A DNA stretch of 9,546 bases from Caldilinea sp. (GTDB lineage: Bacteria; Chloroflexota; Anaerolineae; Caldilineales; Caldilineaceae): positions 1-9,546 of the forward strand of contig JANWYX010000063.1 in NCBI GenBank assembly GCA_025055055.1. The letters run 5' to 3'. This document shows, one piece after another, positions 8,033-9,546 of this stretch (positions within the stretch are counted from its first letter, which is position 1; each line of letters starts with the position of its first letter). The notes under the pieces were generated by a model that did not search any database, was not told where the DNA came from, and saw nothing but the letters and a program-made list of their open reading frames with translations. The translations under genes were made by a program, and so were the position numbers.

Positions 8033-8690
8033 ACTCTTTCGCGCTGGGCTGGCCGGGCTGATCAACAGCCAACCCGACCTGGAAGTGGCGGGCCAGGCGG
8101 GCGACGGCTTCGAGGCGCTTAAGCTGGCGCGTGAGCTGCGGCCTGCGCTCATCGTCATGGACATTTCCATGCCCATCTGTGATGGCCTGGAGGCGACCCG
8201 TCTCATCCGCGCCACGCCTGAGTTGGCGACGACGCCCATTCTCATGTTGACCGTGCACGAAGAAGATGAAAAGCTTTTCGAGGCGGTCAAAGCGGGCGCA
8301 AACGGTTACATGCTCAAGAGCAGCAACGCTGCGGAGTTTCTGCGCGGGGTGCGAGCTGCGCTCAACGGCGAGGCGATCCTGCCCTCGCGGCTGGCGGCGA
8401 GGCTGATGGGCGAATTTGCGCGACTGGCCGCCCAGGTGGATGCAGTCGCCGCCGCAGCAGGAGGCGTCGCTGCCGAAGAGGAGCTGACATGGCGAGAGCG
8501 CGAAGTGCTGGGGTGGCTTGCGACCGGCGCCAGCGACAGCGAAATCGCCGAACGGCTGACGCTCAGCGTCCACACCGTGAAGACCCACGTGCGCCACATC
8601 CTGGCCAAACTGCACGCCGTTAACCGCCGGGCGGCGGTCTCTGAAGCCAAACGTCGCGGCTGGCTCCCCTCCTCTCCCTCCACGAATTAA
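7995..8690 (+). CDS. NarL/FixJ-family response regulator
   Basis: This is a DNA-binding response regulator, the expected partner of the overlapping sensor kinase. The start at ATG 7995 is supported by AAGGAG at 7982-7987 with seven bases of spacing, and by the N-terminus MSRWRLLLADDHELFRAGL. In the 231 residues, the receiver domain has the acidic pair Asp10/Asp11, phospho-acceptor Asp56 in LIVMDISMP, Thr86 and Lys108. A linker of about 35 residues rich in Ala and Val follows. The C-terminal LuxR-type helix-turn-helix spans ELTWREREVLGWLATGASDS and EIAERLTLSVHTVKTHVRHI, then LAKLHAVNRRAAV. Both domains look intact. Likely targets are the downstream molybdoenzyme genes, although no clear NarL-type 7-2-7 heptamer pair was recognised. 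Confidence 0.96.
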   Translation: MSRWRLLLADDHELFRAGLAGLINSQPDLEVAGQAGDGFEALKLARELRPALIVMDISMPICDGLEATRLIRATPELATTPILMLTVHEEDEKLFEAVKAGANGYMLKSSNAAEFLRGVRAALNGEAILPSRLAARLMGEFARLAAQVDAVAAAAGGVAAEEELTWREREVLGWLATGASDSEIAERLTLSVHTVKTHVRHILAKLHAVNRRAAVSEAKRRGWLPSSPSTN

Positions 8691-8698
8691 TTCGTTTT
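8682..8698 (+). terminator. Palindrome over the response-regulator stop, weak terminator candidate
   Basis: ACGAATTAATTCGT (8682-8695) is a perfect 14-base palindrome that contains the TAA stop and is followed by TTT. As RNA it could form only a five-pair, AT-rich stem with a four-base loop, so termination would be weak. It could instead be a protein-binding site. A second small hairpin, CCCTC/GAGGG (8739-8755), lies further on without a T-run. Confidence 0.3.
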
Positions 8699-8756
8699 GG
8701 GCGTCCTGCTTCCATATCTCCTTCTTTTTTCCCGCCCACCCTCATGGCTCGAGGGA

Positions 8757-8785
8757 TGCACAGGCTGGTTCATGCTTTCTATACT
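8757..8785 (+). promoter_or_regulatory. Candidate promoter of the receiver-like/molybdoenzyme operon
   Basis: TGCACA (8757-8762, four of six -35 bases), a 17-base spacer and TATACT (8780-8785, five of six -10 bases) predict a start near 8792. This is about 40 bases before the ATG of the receiver-like gene. The site is in the 142-base gap after the response regulator, so the respiratory genes could be expressed separately from the two-component pair. Confidence 0.5.
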
Positions 8786-8832
8786 GCCCATAGGCTCTTT
8801 TGAAAATTCATCGGCGTCAGGGTCAAGCGGCC

Positions 8833-9150
8833 ATGTCCAAAGCGCTCGTTATCGGCGATTCGCTCTTTGCGGAAGCGGTGGCTCACCTGCTCGAGCAGCA
8901 TGGATTTGAAATTGCGACGGCGATCACCGTGCAGGGCGCCCTCCAACGCCTCGGCGAGCGTCCGCCGGACCTAGCGATCGTGATCGGAGAGACGCCCGAC
9001 CTGTGCGCGCTGTTGCGCGTCCACCCCGATCTGCCCATCTTGCGCGCCAACCTAGACGCCGATGATCTGCGCCTGATCCGCAGTGAACGCATCAACGCCC
9101 GCGTGGAAGACTTGCTGTCCGCCATTCAGTCTCTTTTTAGGAGGAGGTGA
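8833..9150 (+). CDS. Small receiver-like protein lacking the phospho-acceptor Asp
   Basis: The 105-residue protein resembles a response-regulator receiver domain standing alone. It has an opening beta strand (ALVIGDS, 4-10), a helix (LFAEAVAHLLEQHGFEI), a second strand and helix (ATAITVQGALQRLGERP), and a third strand PDLAIVIGETPD (45-56). The position of the usual phospho-acceptor Asp in the PDLVLLD pattern is Ile51, and only Asp9 remains of the acidic pocket. It is therefore probably a pseudo-receiver acting by binding rather than phosphorylation. It is also shorter than the usual 115-125 residues. The start at ATG 8833 gives the natural MSKALVIGDS opening; the in-frame TTG at 8800 is less likely. 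Its last codons, AGG AGG AGG TGA, form the ribosome site of the next gene, so the two are tightly coupled. Its function is unknown; a role tied to the molybdoenzyme is inferred. Confidence 0.8.
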   Translation: MSKALVIGDSLFAEAVAHLLEQHGFEIATAITVQGALQRLGERPPDLAIVIGETPDLCALLRVHPDLPILRANLDADDLRLIRSERINARVEDLLSAIQSLFRRR

Positions 9151-9154
9151 ATTT

Positions 9155-9546
9155 ATGCCGCGTTTGTCTCGTCGAAGTTTCCTCAAGCTTTCCGGCGGCG
9201 CTGCGCTGTCGCTCGCCTTCGTGGGAACGCCGTTGGAGTGGCAGGCGCTGCAGCCGGTGAACGTAGACAACCCGCTGGCTATGTATCCCAACCGCAACTG
9301 GGAGCGCGTTTACCGGGACCAATACCGCTACGACTCATCCTTCACCTTCGTCTGTTCGCCTAACGACACCCACGCCTGTCGGCTGCGCGCGTTCGTACGC
9401 AACGGCGTCATCCTGCGCTGCGAGACTAACTACGACGTCGAGCGCTACAGCGACCTCTACGGCAACAAGGCCACGGCCCACTGGCACCCGCGCGGCTGCA
9501 AGAAGGGCCAGACCTTCCATCGTCGCGTCTACGGGCCGCACCGGCT
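9155..9546 (+). CDS. Tat-exported molybdopterin oxidoreductase, NarG/NxrA-like catalytic subunit (3'-partial)
   Basis: Only the first 130 residues are in the window. SRRSFLK (5-11), followed by a hydrophobic segment (about 12-24), is a twin-arginine signal, so the folded cofactor-bearing enzyme is probably exported. The next part has the N-terminal iron-sulfur region of type II DMSO-reductase-family enzymes: FVCSPNDTHACRLRAFVRNG (65-84), then NYDVERYSDLYGN, then PRGCKKGQTFHRRVYGP (112-128). The Cys/Asp pattern is C67-x3-D71-x3-C75-x39-C115. In NarG the cluster motif is H-x3-C-x3-C, so here Cys replaces His and Asp replaces the first Cys. The CxxNDTHxC and RVYGP signatures recall, from memory, nitrite oxidoreductase NxrA and related exported nitrate reductases. 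AGGAGG (9142-9147), seven bases before ATG 9155, is an ideal ribosome site. A beta iron-sulfur subunit gene would be expected beyond the window. The substrate is unproven. Confidence 0.8.
   Translation, partial: MPRLSRRSFLKLSGGAALSLAFVGTPLEWQALQPVNVDNPLAMYPNRNWERVYRDQYRYDSSFTFVCSPNDTHACRLRAFVRNGVILRCETNYDVERYSDLYGNKATAHWHPRGCKKGQTFHRRVYGPHR

Noticed and set aside
7649..8290. Minus-strand frames across the kinase/regulator overlap
   Set aside because: Ser/Ala/Arg-rich shadow translations opposite intact HATPase and receiver domains.
8697..8909. 70-codon plus-strand frame after the response regulator
   Set aside because: It overlaps the receiver-like gene in another frame, has no ribosome site, and runs through the promoter candidate. 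Its hydrophobic start is likely chance.

Overview
The window looks like chromosomal DNA from a moderately GC-rich environmental bacterium, most likely a Chloroflexota member (Caldilinea/Anaerolineae-like). This is an inference. It rests on lipoproteins with Ala/Thr/Pro-rich linkers, a CUT1 sugar transporter that has no ATPase gene of its own, a LacI regulator encoded at the head of that operon, and a NarX/NarL-type pair beside a Tat-exported molybdoenzyme. No phylogenetic marker gene is present.

Left third (1-1418). The 3' part of a PQQ-type glucose/sorbosone dehydrogenase-like protein reads rightward; its true start lies before the window. It converges on the sugar-transport operon. The 222-base gap between them holds an imperfect inverted-repeat element of about 187 bases that resembles a decayed MITE or insertion-sequence remnant.

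Middle (1419-5978, minus strand). One probable operon reads leftward: LacI-family repressor, two CUT1 sugar permeases, then a solute-binding lipoprotein placed last. A consensus-like promoter (TTGACA, 17 bases, TAGCAT) precedes the repressor gene. Just after its predicted start site lies a striking operator candidate made of heptads that end in a perfect palindrome with a central CG. No ATPase gene and no glycoside-degrading enzyme is present.

Right third (6106-9546, plus strand). A NarX-like sensor kinase (nitrate-sensor P-box-like motif, HAMP, Cys-containing GAF, HisKA_3, HATPase) overlaps a NarL/FixJ response regulator. A -10 box only seven bases before the kinase ATG suggests a leaderless message. 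After a second candidate promoter comes a 105-residue receiver-like protein without the phospho-acceptor Asp. It is coupled to the first 130 codons of a Tat-exported molybdopterin oxidoreductase resembling NarG/NxrA catalytic subunits, whose gene continues past the window.

How the parts may work together: the left and middle genes suggest sugar uptake under LacI control, with periplasmic or surface oxidation of sugars. The right part suggests nitrate/nitrite or redox sensing that controls an extracytoplasmic nitrate reductase or nitrite oxidoreductase-like respiratory enzyme. The two halves are separated by the divergent promoter region at 5863-6118.
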